Positions 40,030 to 46,464 of a DNA stretch of 46,464 bases are shown piece after piece. The stretch lies in assembly GCF_003696265.1 (NCBI RefSeq), contig NZ_RFFH01000029.1, positions 1 through 46,464 on the forward strand, in the 5' to 3' direction. Source of the DNA: Nocardia stercoris (GTDB taxonomy: Bacteria > Actinomycetota > Actinomycetes > Mycobacteriales > Mycobacteriaceae). The position numbers were made by a program, and so were the translations under genes. How positions within the stretch are numbered: position 1 is the stretch's first letter; every line of letters begins with the position of its first letter. The notes under the pieces are model-generated. The model had not been told where the DNA came from, did not search any database, and saw only the letters and a list, made by a program, of their open reading frames with translations.

Positions 40030-40779
40030 TTATCCGCGAGCCGCGTTCGCCGCGGTGATGAACGCGATCTGCTCGGGCGTCGGGCCGCAGAACTCCTGCA
40101 CGATCCGCTGCGAGTTCTCGGTGTGCATGCGGTACAGGCTGTCCCGCAGACCCTCGTCACCCCCGTGGAACCCCTCGAGCAGGCCCATCCACTGCGCCGC
40201 CATCTCCTGCGCTCGCGGGTCCGTGGGCTCCATGCCGGCGTCCATGGCGGCGTTCACGCGCGGGATCAGTTCGGCCCATGCGGCTTCCGTGGCCGCGATC
40301 TGCTCGTCACCGAGCTCCTCGCGCCGCTCGGCCAGCTGCGCCAGCTGGGTGTCGCTGAAATACTTCTTGACGGTCTCGTCGACCATGACGACCCTCCGGA
40401 TCAATTCCAGGAAGCTGTCGGCCGAGGTGTCCGTCCGGTTCTCGGCCGTCGCGGCGAGCGTGGCGACCCGGTCGTACAACTCCCGGGTCGCGTCGAGCTG
40501 CGCCGCCAGGAAATCCCGGTGCGCGGCCAGCACCTGCGGCATGGCGGCCGAGCCGGCGACCAGCTCGATCACCGTCTCCAACCCCAGCCCCAGCTGCCGC
40601 AGCGCCAGTACCTGATACAGCCGCTCCACGTCGGCGGTCCGGTACAGCCGGTGCCCGGACGACGTGCGCTCACTGGGCCGGACCAGCCCGATGTCGTCGT
40701 AGTGGTGCAGCGTGCGCACGGTCAGTCCGACCTGCGCCGCCAGCTCCCCCACCTTCCACATCGGTTCGGCCACACCCAT
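40030..40779 (-). CDS. TipA-type MerR-family transcriptional regulator
   Basis: This 249-aa regulator has an N-terminal MerR helix-turn-helix (MWKVGELAAQVGLTVRTLHH with YDDIGLVRPSERTSSGHRLY) and a dimerisation helix, then a C-terminal TipAS-like domain (about 110-249) with helical segments LRDSLYRMHTENSQRIVQEF and GPTPEQIAFITAANAAR. TipAS domains bind thiopeptide antibiotics or other ligands. ATG 40779 is used; an ATG six codons later also fits. Its own promoter (40823-40853) has the 19-bp spacer characteristic of MerR regulation, so autoregulation is likely. A divergent PPOX-fold gene starts at 40962. Confidence 0.85.
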   Translation of the reverse strand: MGVAEPMWKVGELAAQVGLTVRTLHHYDDIGLVRPSERTSSGHRLYRTADVERLYQVLALRQLGLGLETVIELVAGSAAMPQVLAAHRDFLAAQLDATRELYDRVATLAATAENRTDTSADSFLELIRRVVMVDETVKKYFSDTQLAQLAERREELGDEQIAATEAAWAELIPRVNAAMDAGMEPTDPRAQEMAAQWMGLLEGFHGGDEGLRDSLYRMHTENSQRIVQEFCGPTPEQIAFITAANAARG

Positions 40780-40822
40780 CACCGTCTCGCTTCCACCGCC
40801 GCCCTGTGCGCCGGTGAACACG

Positions 40823-40853
40823 ACGCTATGACCTGACGTTACGTGAGGTGCAA
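40823..40853 (-). promoter_or_regulatory. MerR-type promoter with 19-bp spacer and dyad operator
   Basis: On the minus strand TTGCAC (-35) and TAGCGT (-10) are separated by exactly 19 bp. The spacer holds a dyad ACCT-N-ACGT-N-ACGT-N-AGGT (40831-40849; 16 of 19 bases symmetric). Long spacers with a central dyad are the hallmark of MerR-controlled promoters. The start would be near 40816, giving a leader of about 37 bases to the regulator gene. The region also lies upstream of the divergent gene at 40962. Confidence 0.7.
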
Positions 40854-40961
40854 GCCCGAATTCGCGACGATCTGTTCCCCACTCTTGGTGGCCGGTACAG
40901 TCGGCGGCCGGGCCGCGGTGCGGCGGAACGAGTTTCGTAATCGGACGATGCGGGGGATGCG

Positions 40962-41471
40962 ATGGCGGCCATCGAGGGACAGTGGGATCGGATCACCGAG
41001 GTCGTCGCTCGCGCCCGCCGCAGTACCGGGCACCTCACCGTCGCATCGGTAGACCCCGACGGCATGCCGACCGTGACACCGATCGGCACGGTATTCCTGC
41101 GCGACGACCACACCGGGTACTACTTCGACCAGTACACCAGCGCGCTGACCCGCAACCTCGACGCCGACCCCCGGTTCTGCCTGATGGCGGTGGACAGCGG
41201 GAGCCTGTTCTGGCTGCGGTCGCTGCTGGTGGGACGCTTCGTAGCCGCGCCCGGTGTACGGCTGTACGGCACCGCCGGGCCGCGCCGGCCGGCGACCGAC
41301 GCCGAGCTGGGCGAGGTCCGCCGCCGGGTCCGGCCCGCGCTGCGACTGCGTGGCGGCCGGATGCTGTGGTCGGACTTCAGTCACGTTCGCGACCTGACGT
41401 TCACGGGGTTCCGGCCGGTGCGCTACCCGGTGATGATGGACCAGCTGTGGGGTGGGGTCCCGGCCGACTAG
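40962..41471 (+). CDS. PPOX-class F420/FMN-binding protein
   Basis: This 169-aa split-barrel flavin/F420-binding protein starts MAAIEGQWDRITEVVARARR and shows GHLTVASVDPDGMPTVTPIG (ligand-binding strand), VFLRDDHTGYYFDQYTS, NLDADPRFCLMAV and a C-terminal FTGFRPVRYPVMMDQLW. Members of the pyridoxamine-5'-phosphate-oxidase-like fold in actinomycetes act as F420-dependent reductases; the substrate is unknown here. The start at 40962 has a G-rich box. It may be controlled with the divergent MerR gene through the dyad at 40831-40849 (inference). Confidence 0.8.
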   Translation: MAAIEGQWDRITEVVARARRSTGHLTVASVDPDGMPTVTPIGTVFLRDDHTGYYFDQYTSALTRNLDADPRFCLMAVDSGSLFWLRSLLVGRFVAAPGVRLYGTAGPRRPATDAELGEVRRRVRPALRLRGGRMLWSDFSHVRDLTFTGFRPVRYPVMMDQLWGGVPAD

Positions 41472-41704
41472 GGGTAGGTCGCGCCGCGCGGGCGGTGCCC
41501 GATCGGTTGGCTCGCAGCGCGGCAGCCGGTCCGGCCGCCGAGTGGGGTGACCGCCGTGGCGACCGGCCCGACGAGCCGCCGCTGCTCGTCCGGCGTCGAG
41601 GCCTCCGACCTCGACGCCGCGGCCTGCTGAGCCTGGGTTGCCCAGGCGAGCAGCTGACGGCGGACCGGGCACTGAGTCCTGGACCGGACCGCCGGGGGCG
41701 ACAC
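41468..41704 (-). CDS. Possible small hypothetical protein (78 aa)
   Basis: In the 286-bp gap between two plus-strand genes, the minus strand has a frame from GTG 41704 to 41468 with plausible protein character (RRQLLAWATQAQQAAASR, then LVGPVATAVTPLGG). TATCGT lies five bases before the GTG, compatible with a leaderless start. The last 20 residues are less convincing, and no family is recognised, so it could be a chance open frame. Confidence 0.3.
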   Translation of the reverse strand: MSPPAVRSRTQCPVRRQLLAWATQAQQAAASRSEASTPDEQRRLVGPVATAVTPLGGRTGCRAASQPIGHRPRGATYP

Positions 41705-41743
41705 GACCTACGATATTTCGTTGCCGCCGATATCTGTGCTGCG

Positions 41744-41749
41744 TAGAGT
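41744..41749 (+). promoter_or_regulatory. -10 hexamer TAGAGT; leaderless start of the patatin gene
   Basis: TAGAGT lies eight bases before GTG 41758 and no ribosome binding site is present. Confidence 0.4.
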
Positions 41750-41757
41750 GCCCGGTC

Positions 41758-42642
41758 GTGAACGAACGCGCGTTGGTCCTCGGTGGTGCCGGTTCGGCGG
41801 GTAATGCATGGGTGATCGGCGTCGTGGCCGGCCTGTTCGACGCCGGGTTGGATGTGACCGACGCCGATCTGATCATCGGGACGTCGTCCGGTTCGACGAC
41901 CGCGGCCCAGCTGACCAGCGCGATCCGGCCGCCCGAACTGTATGCGGCCACCGTTGCCGCAGCTCCCCCGCCGCGTCGCGGACCCGGTGGCGGCCGCCCG
42001 CCGCACGCGGTCGGCAACCTGCTCGAACAGACCAGCGCGATCATCGCCGCCGCCACGGACCCGGCCGATATGCGCCGCAAACTCGGTGCGGCGGCGCTCG
42101 AACTCGACGCGACCACGGACAGTGCCGCGCAGGCGCAACGGCGTGCGCTCGTCGCCTCCCGGCTGCCCAGCCAGGACTGGCCGGAAACCCTCGTGCGCAT
42201 CGTCGCTGTCGACGCGCACACCGGCGAACCGGTCGTGTTCGACCGCGACAGCGGAGTCGGACTGGCCGACGCCGTCACCGCCAGCACGTCCGGGCCCGGC
42301 GGCCCACCGCACACCATCGGCGACCACCGGTATATCGACGGCGGCTACCGCGCCGGCGAAAACGCCGATCTGGCAACCGGATACGAGCGGGTCCTGGTGC
42401 TCTCCCCGTTCGGCGGCCGCTCCCGGACACCGGAGGAGTGGGGCTTGCACCTCGCCACACAGATCGACCAATTGCGCGCTACCGGCAGCAGCGTCGAAAC
42501 CGTCTTTCCGGCAGGCGATGCCGTCGCGATCTTCGCCCTCGGCGCCAACCAGATGGATCCGGCGCAGCGTCCGCCCGCCGCGCGAGCCGGCTACGACCAG
42601 GGCCGGGCGCTGGCGGCGCACCTCACCGATTTCTGGCGCTGA
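41758..42642 (+). CDS. Patatin-like phospholipase family protein
   Basis: This 294-aa patatin-type hydrolase has the oxyanion loop LVLGGAGSAGNAWVIG, the nucleophile motif GTSSGS (Ser at the centre of GxSxG), and the Asp-containing DGGY motif in HRYIDGGYRAGEN, forming a Ser-Asp dyad. The region around ADAVTASTSGPGGPP resembles the domain's C-terminal part. It is expected to act on phospholipids or other esters; no signal peptide is seen. The GTG start 41758 is supported by a -10 hexamer. The gene is followed by a DinB-like gene after 86 bp in the same direction. Confidence 0.85.
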   Translation: MNERALVLGGAGSAGNAWVIGVVAGLFDAGLDVTDADLIIGTSSGSTTAAQLTSAIRPPELYAATVAAAPPPRRGPGGGRPPHAVGNLLEQTSAIIAAATDPADMRRKLGAAALELDATTDSAAQAQRRALVASRLPSQDWPETLVRIVAVDAHTGEPVVFDRDSGVGLADAVTASTSGPGGPPHTIGDHRYIDGGYRAGENADLATGYERVLVLSPFGGRSRTPEEWGLHLATQIDQLRATGSSVETVFPAGDAVAIFALGANQMDPAQRPPAARAGYDQGRALAAHLTDFWR

Positions 42643-42728
42643 CCACTGGCCTGCCGGTGCCGCCGAACACGGTGCGCCCGCAGGATATCCGGTCGCGTCC
42701 TCGGTACCGAACGGGCCATGCTGAGGCG

Positions 42729-43241
42729 ATGACGCCACCACCGCGGAGAACCAGGCCGACTACCCTCGACGAACGCGCGACTCTCGTCAGCTTCCTCGAG
42801 CACGAGCGGGATACGTTGGCCTGGAAATGTTCCGGGCTCACCGACGATCAGCTGCGGCTACGCGCGGTGCCACCGTCGACGATGTCGCTGCTGGGGCTGG
42901 TCCGGCATCTCACCGACGTCGATCGCGGCTGGTTCTCCGGTGTGCTCGGCGGCGAGGACCGGCCGCCGCAGTACTGGGACGCCGAGACGCGGCAGGAAAC
43001 CGATTTCGATGTCGACACCGCCGATATCGCTGCGGCGATGCGGTTGTGGCAGAAGGAATGTGAACGGTCGCGCCGGATCCTCACCGGGTGCGTGTCCCTG
43101 GACACCACCGGAGTCTCCACGCACACCGGGGTCACCTACTCGGCGCGGTGGGTGCTGAACCACATGATCGAGGAGTACGCCCGCCACAACGGTCACGCGG
43201 ATCTGTTGCGGGAGTGCGTGGACGGGGCCACCGGGTACTGA
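42729..43241 (+). CDS. DinB-family protein (DUF664)
   Basis: This 170-aa protein has the four-helix DinB/DUF664 pattern: TTLDERATLVSFLEHERDTL, then LLGLVRHLTDVDRGWF with a potential metal-binding His, and RWVLNHMIEEYARHNGHADL with two further His residues. DUF664 proteins of actinomycetes are metal-dependent proteins of largely unknown function; some are mycothiol-dependent transferases. The ATG at 42729 has a CTGAGG box close upstream. The three His residues are at positions consistent with a metal site. Confidence 0.82.
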   Translation: MTPPPRRTRPTTLDERATLVSFLEHERDTLAWKCSGLTDDQLRLRAVPPSTMSLLGLVRHLTDVDRGWFSGVLGGEDRPPQYWDAETRQETDFDVDTADIAAAMRLWQKECERSRRILTGCVSLDTTGVSTHTGVTYSARWVLNHMIEEYARHNGHADLLRECVDGATGY

Positions 43242-43372
43242 GTTCCGCGGACCGCCGGACTGTCGTGGTTGGTCGCGCCGAAGGCGAATGCCGCTGGGCA
43301 CCTGGATATCAGGCTTCCAACCGAGCCGCCCGACGTGTTCGGTGCGATGCCGGACTCCGGCTCTCGGCCGCA

Positions 43373-43408
43373 GTGCTGTGCCCGGCGGAATACCACCGGG
43401 CACAGCAC
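43373..43408. terminator. Terminator after the TPR gene
   Basis: A 16-bp stem (43373-43388 with 43393-43408; one G-U wobble in the minus-strand RNA) and a 4-base loop (aata) begins ten bases beyond the stop of the minus-strand gene. It can also stop the plus-strand DinB transcript, being followed there by ctttcgctt. Confidence 0.75.
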
Positions 43409-43418
43409 CTTTCGCTTG

Positions 43419-45986
43419 TTACTGCTCTTCGTCGTCCGTGTCGGCGGTCACCGCGAGATCGCCGTCGTGGTCGCCCAATTCCTCGGCGCGTTCCTCGGCG
43501 TCGGTGTCCCCGTCCAGGTCGGCGGAGGCCGCGTTGAGGAACCACTTGAGGGCCTCGTCCTTGCGGTCCGCCGCCAGCAGGGCCTCGGCGTAGGCGTAGA
43601 ACAGACGCGCGGCCGCCGGGCCGGTGCGGGCCGGGTCGAGGTCCGGCGTCTGCAGGGTCACCACGGCCTGGTCGTACTGGCCGAGGTCCATGCGGGCACC
43701 GGCCACGACGATGCGCAGCTCGGCCGCCTCGTCACCGGTCAGCAGGCGCGCCTCGTCGCTGCGGCCCAGCTCGATGGCCCGTTCCGGCCGCCCGAGCCCA
43801 CGCTCGCAGTCGGCCATCACGGCCAGCAGACCGGCACCACCGGACATCCGGCGGGCCGCCCGCAACTCGGACAGCGCCTCGGCCCATTCACCGGCGTGAT
43901 AGGCCGTGACACCCGCGGTCTCGCGGACCACGGCGATCCGGCCGGCCCGCTGCCGGGCGGCACGAGCGTGAGCCAGGGCCAGCTCCGGATCCTCCTCCAG
44001 CAGCTGCGCGGCCATCACCAGGTGCCGGGCCACCGACTCGGCATTGTTCTTGTCCAGGCTCAGCAGGTCGCGGCGGATCGCACCGTCGAGATCGGAGGCC
44101 TCGACGTCGTCGGGCAGCGGCGGCTCGTCGGGCCGGCCGCCCCGGCGGTCACCCCGGTCGGATTCGCGCGCCCCCTCGCCGCCGCGCCGGCGGTCGCCGT
44201 CGCGACGGTCACCGTTCGAGCGATCCCCCTCGCGGCGGTCGCCGGGCTCGCGGGCCACGGCGGACTCCAGATCGGCATCGGCCGGATCGTCGTCGCCGGA
44301 TTCGTCGTCCAGGTCGGCGGATTCGCTGCCGGATTTGCGCTCGTCCTTGTCGGCGGACTCGAATTCGTCCGCGTCAGTAACGGATTCGTCGTCCGTCACC
44401 GATTCCGCTGCGGCAGTACCGAAGCCGAAGTCGTCGTCCACATCGGCGTCGAAGTCCTTCGCCGCGGACGCGGCGAGATCGACGCCCTCGTCCTCGGCGA
44501 GGTCCGCGTCGAGCACCGGTTCCGCCGGTTGCGGGTCGGCATTGCGGCGGAAGCCGCGCCGCTCGGCACCCTCGCGCTCGGGCGCGCCACGCCGGAAGCC
44601 ACCGCGGTCGTCGTCGCCACGACCACGGCCACCGAAGCCGCCACGGTCGTCGCGCCGATCGCCACCGAAGGACCGGCTGCCGCCACGGTCGTCCCGGCCG
44701 CCACTGCGGAAGCCGCCGCGGTCGTCCCGGCGGTCGCCACCGTAGGAACGGCCTTCACCCCGGTTGTCGCGATCGCCGTAGGAACGACCACCACCGAAAC
44801 CGGCCCGAGAGTCACGGTCACCACCGCGGCTGTCCCGGTCGCCGTACGACCGGCCCGGCCGGTCGCCGCCACGGTCGTCCCGCCGGAAACCGCCGCGGTC
44901 ACCGCCGTGCGAACGGCCTTCACCACGACTGTCGCGATTACCGCCGCGGTCACCGCCGAAGGAACGGCCTTCACCACGGTCGCCACCACGGAATCCGCCG
45001 CGGTCGCCACCATAGGAACGGCCCTCACCACGGGTGTCCCGATCGCGGTCGCCACCGCGGAACCCGCCACGGTCACCGCCGTAGGAACGGCCTTCACCAC
45101 GGTCGTCGCGGCCGCCACCGCGGCTGTCGCGGTCGCCGCCCCGGAATCCACCGCGATCGCCACCGTAGGAACGGCCCTCACCACGGTCGTCGCGGTTGCC
45201 GCCGCGGAATCCACCACGGTCGCCACCATACGAACGGCCCTCACCACGGGTGTCCCGATCGCGGTCGCCGCCGCGGAACCCGCCGCGGTCACCGCCGTAG
45301 GAACGGCCCTCACCACGGTCGTCGCGGTTGCCGCCGCGGAATCCACCACGGTCGCCACCGTAGGAACGGCCCTCACCACGGGTGTCCCGATCACGGTCGC
45401 CGCCGCGGAACCCCCCGCGGTCGCCACCGTACGAACGACCTTCACCACGGTTGTCGCGGTCACGGTCGCCGCCCCGGAAACCCCCACGGTCGCCACCATA
45501 AGAACGACCACCCGAGCGGTTGTCCCCACCTCGGTTGTCGCGCTGCCCGGAGCCGCCCCGGTCGTCGCGGCGCTCGCCGCCACGGAAGCCGCCACGGTCG
45601 TCGTCCCGGCGGAAACCACCGCGCTGACCACCGGAATCCCGGTCGTCACGCCGGAAGCCGCCGCGATCGCCACCGGTGGAACGGCCCTCGCCGCCACGGT
45701 TGTCGCGGTCGCCGAACGGCCGGCCACCGCGCCGGTCGCCACCGAACCCGCCGCGGTCACCGCCGGAACCGCCGTCGCGGCGGAATCCGCCGCGGTTGCC
45801 GCCGGAGTCGCGGCCGCCACCATCGCGATCGTCGCGCCGGAAACCACCGCGGTCAGCGGAGTTGCCCGAACCATGCCGATCGTCGTCGCGGCGTCCGCCG
45901 GACCGGCCGTCACGACCGAAGTTCTTGGACCCGCCGTCCGAATCACCGCGACGGAAGGACCTGCGACCGTCATTATGTTCCGCCAC
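43419..45986 (-). CDS. TPR protein (Rv1691-like) with a long Arg/Gly/Asp tandem-repeat region
   Basis: This 855-aa protein is far longer than the TPR protein at the matching M. tuberculosis position (Rv1691, about 250 aa). Residues 1-480 are an almost pure Gly/Arg/Asp/Ser/Phe/Tyr low-complexity region with eight copies of RSYGGDRGGFRGG between about 161 and 335, plus degenerate copies. Residues 485-580 are very acidic (DDESGDDDPAD), 580-620 is Arg/Gly/Asp-rich again, and 630-855 is a TPR-like helical domain (LALAHARAARQRAGRIAVVR, GVTAYHAGEWAEALSELRAA, RLFYAYAEALLAADRKDEAL). The GTG at 45986 has an AGAGG box. The protein probably binds RNA or other proteins; a link to the adjacent rRNA operon is speculative. 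Antisense reading frames over this gene are an artefact of its repeats. Confidence 0.85.
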   Translation of the reverse strand: MAEHNDGRRSFRRGDSDGGSKNFGRDGRSGGRRDDDRHGSGNSADRGGFRRDDRDGGGRDSGGNRGGFRRDGGSGGDRGGFGGDRRGGRPFGDRDNRGGEGRSTGGDRGGFRRDDRDSGGQRGGFRRDDDRGGFRGGERRDDRGGSGQRDNRGGDNRSGGRSYGGDRGGFRGGDRDRDNRGEGRSYGGDRGGFRGGDRDRDTRGEGRSYGGDRGGFRGGNRDDRGEGRSYGGDRGGFRGGDRDRDTRGEGRSYGGDRGGFRGGNRDDRGEGRSYGGDRGGFRGGDRDSRGGGRDDRGEGRSYGGDRGGFRGGDRDRDTRGEGRSYGGDRGGFRGGDRGEGRSFGGDRGGNRDSRGEGRSHGGDRGGFRRDDRGGDRPGRSYGDRDSRGGDRDSRAGFGGGRSYGDRDNRGEGRSYGGDRRDDRGGFRSGGRDDRGGSRSFGGDRRDDRGGFGGRGRGDDDRGGFRRGAPEREGAERRGFRRNADPQPAEPVLDADLAEDEGVDLAASAAKDFDADVDDDFGFGTAAAESVTDDESVTDADEFESADKDERKSGSESADLDDESGDDDPADADLESAVAREPGDRREGDRSNGDRRDGDRRRGGEGARESDRGDRRGGRPDEPPLPDDVEASDLDGAIRRDLLSLDKNNAESVARHLVMAAQLLEEDPELALAHARAARQRAGRIAVVRETAGVTAYHAGEWAEALSELRAARRMSGGAGLLAVMADCERGLGRPERAIELGRSDEARLLTGDEAAELRIVVAGARMDLGQYDQAVVTLQTPDLDPARTGPAAARLFYAYAEALLAADRKDEALKWFLNAASADLDGDTDAEERAEELGDHDGDLAVTADTDDEEQ
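44976..45512 (-). repeat. Tandem repeat array encoding RSYGGDRGGFRGG units
   Basis: Within the TPR gene, units of 63 or 69 bp (one of 84 bp) are repeated eight times in frame, starting at residues 161, 184, 207, 228, 251, 272, 300 and 323. The DNA of the units is nearly as conserved as the peptide (for example cgccaccgtaggaacggccc recurs), indicating recent expansion rather than old, selected repeats. Confidence 0.8.
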
Positions 45987-46144
45987 GGGTCATCCTCTTT
46001 CTAGGTATCTGTGCTCATGTATGCGGCCGAAACTGCAGCTCACGACGTTGCGGGTTCGGCGGGCACACCGCACCTGCCGACCTCGATTCAATCACGTGCT
46101 CGCGAGCTCCCCGGGCTCGGCTACCGGTTACGGGTGCTCAAACG
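45987..46144. other. Gap between the TPR gene and the rRNA terminator
   Basis: No gene is visible here. Open frames seen on the plus strand look like non-coding translation. The minus strand upstream of the TPR gene should contain its promoter, but no convincing -10/-35 pair stands out, so the gene may be read from further upstream. Confidence 0.5.
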
Positions 46145-46145
46145 C

Positions 46146-46178
46146 CGAAAGGGGGACCCAGTGTGGGTCCCCCTTTCG
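46146..46178 (-). terminator. rRNA operon terminator
   Basis: A perfect 15-bp stem (46146-46160 with 46164-46178, arm cgaaagggggaccca) and a 3-base loop lie 10 bases past the 3' end of the 5S gene on the minus strand. They fit a strong intrinsic terminator for the ribosomal operon. Confidence 0.85.
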
Positions 46179-46188
46179 GGAAATATGT

Positions 46189-46306
46189 TCCGGCGGTGTC
46201 CTACTCTCCCACACCCTGGCGAGTGCAGTACCATCGGCGCAGGTGGGCTTAGCTTCCGGGTTCGGAATGGGACCGGGCGTTTCCCCACCGCTATAACCGC
46301 CGTAAC
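46189..46306 (-). rRNA. rrf: 5S ribosomal RNA
   Basis: The minus strand from 46306 reads gttacggcggttatagcggt and ends near ggacaccgccggaac, matching the actinobacterial 5S rRNA. The conserved internal segments (the minus-strand CCCATTCCGAACCCGGAAG and GTAGTGAGAG-like GAGAGTAGGAC parts) are visible, and the length of about 118 bases is normal. The 5' and 3' ends can pair. It follows the 23S gene by about 110 bases. Confidence 0.93.
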
Positions 46307-46417
46307 TCTATGGAGTTTCCCAGGGACTCACACCCCCGGAACCAGAACAACAAGTCCTGGCACACAACACGTGTGTTGCTCCAGAACCGCACAGTGGACG
46401 CGTAGCACCTTCGTTAA

Positions 46418-46464
46418 TAAGCCCTCGGCCTATTAGTACCGGTCACCTCCACCCCTTACAGGGC
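46418..46464 (-). rRNA. rrl: 3' end of 23S ribosomal RNA (partial)
   Basis: The minus strand at the right edge reads ggtgaccggtactaataggc followed by cgagggctta, which is the conserved 3' end of bacterial 23S rRNA. Only about 47 bases are within the window; the exact end is uncertain by a few bases. The spacer 46307-46417 to the 5S gene is the usual 23S-5S spacer and shows no tRNA. Confidence 0.9.

Noticed and set aside
44976..45512. CRISPR-like array suggested by regularly spaced repeats
   Set aside because: The repeats are in frame, encode GGDRGG peptides and have no unique spacers of constant length; they are coding tandem repeats.
43269..46004. 911-aa plus-strand open frame over the TPR gene
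   Set aside because: Its Ala/Val/Thr-rich repetitive sequence simply mirrors the codon-biased RG repeats on the other strand. The minus strand has an RBS, TPR domain and terminator.
46307..46417. tRNA in the 23S-5S spacer
   Set aside because: No cloverleaf or T-loop consensus could be found; it is an ordinary spacer.

Overview
High GC content, pervasive third-position G/C bias, many GTG starts, mycothiol-, F420- and DosR-type genes, and a long block collinear with Mycobacterium tuberculosis Rv1691-Rv1713 indicate a mycolic-acid actinomycete. A Nocardia or close relative (Nocardiaceae) is the best guess. This assignment is inference from gene content; no database search was possible.

Layout. 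(1) 1-6240, plus strand: the tail of a secreted Thr/Gly-rich protein, a short NTF2-like gene, then a dormancy locus. The locus holds an Acg/Rv3131-type nitroreductase, two tandem DosS/DosT-like GAF sensor kinases and the DosR regulator. DosR-box-like sites lie about 43 bp upstream of the inferred transcription starts of the nitroreductase and of dosR. The first sensor keeps its heme-site and phospho-acceptor residues but has lost the ATP-binding boxes. (2) 6242-15845: accessory genes: a small hypothetical, a YrdB-like membrane protein, three alpha/beta-hydrolases or lipases, a PucR-type regulator, small membrane proteins, a methyltransferase with a His-rich N-terminus, and an LppU-like zinc-ribbon membrane protein. 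(3) 15917-34000, almost all minus strand: the conserved core der-cmk-rluB-scpB-scpA-parA-xerD-nudix-(Pro-rich membrane protein)-pyrG-mctB/steB-steA-recN-nadK-tlyA-Rv1693-like, with many 4-bp stop/start overlaps and one inserted plus-strand SRPBCC gene. It covers ribosome assembly, nucleotide supply, chromosome condensation and segregation, and DNA repair. (4) 34055-43241: accessory genes again: mycothiol-dependent formaldehyde dehydrogenase divergent from an F420-type oxidoreductase around a perfect 22-bp palindrome, a frameshifted secreted protein, a HAD phosphatase (Rv1692-like), MsrA, a tandem DUF1003 protein with a RyR-like tail, a TipA-type MerR regulator with a 19-bp-spacer promoter, a PPOX-fold protein, a patatin and a DinB protein. 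(5) 43373-46464, minus strand: an 855-aa TPR protein (Rv1691-like) with a very long Arg/Gly/Asp tandem-repeat region, then the end of an rRNA operon (terminator, 5S, and the 3' end of 23S running off the window).

Most promising points for follow-up: the tandem DosS pair with an apparent pseudokinase, the DUF1003-DUF1003-RyR architecture, the RG-rich low-complexity extensions on two proteins (RluB and the TPR protein), and several well-defined but unassigned palindromic operators.
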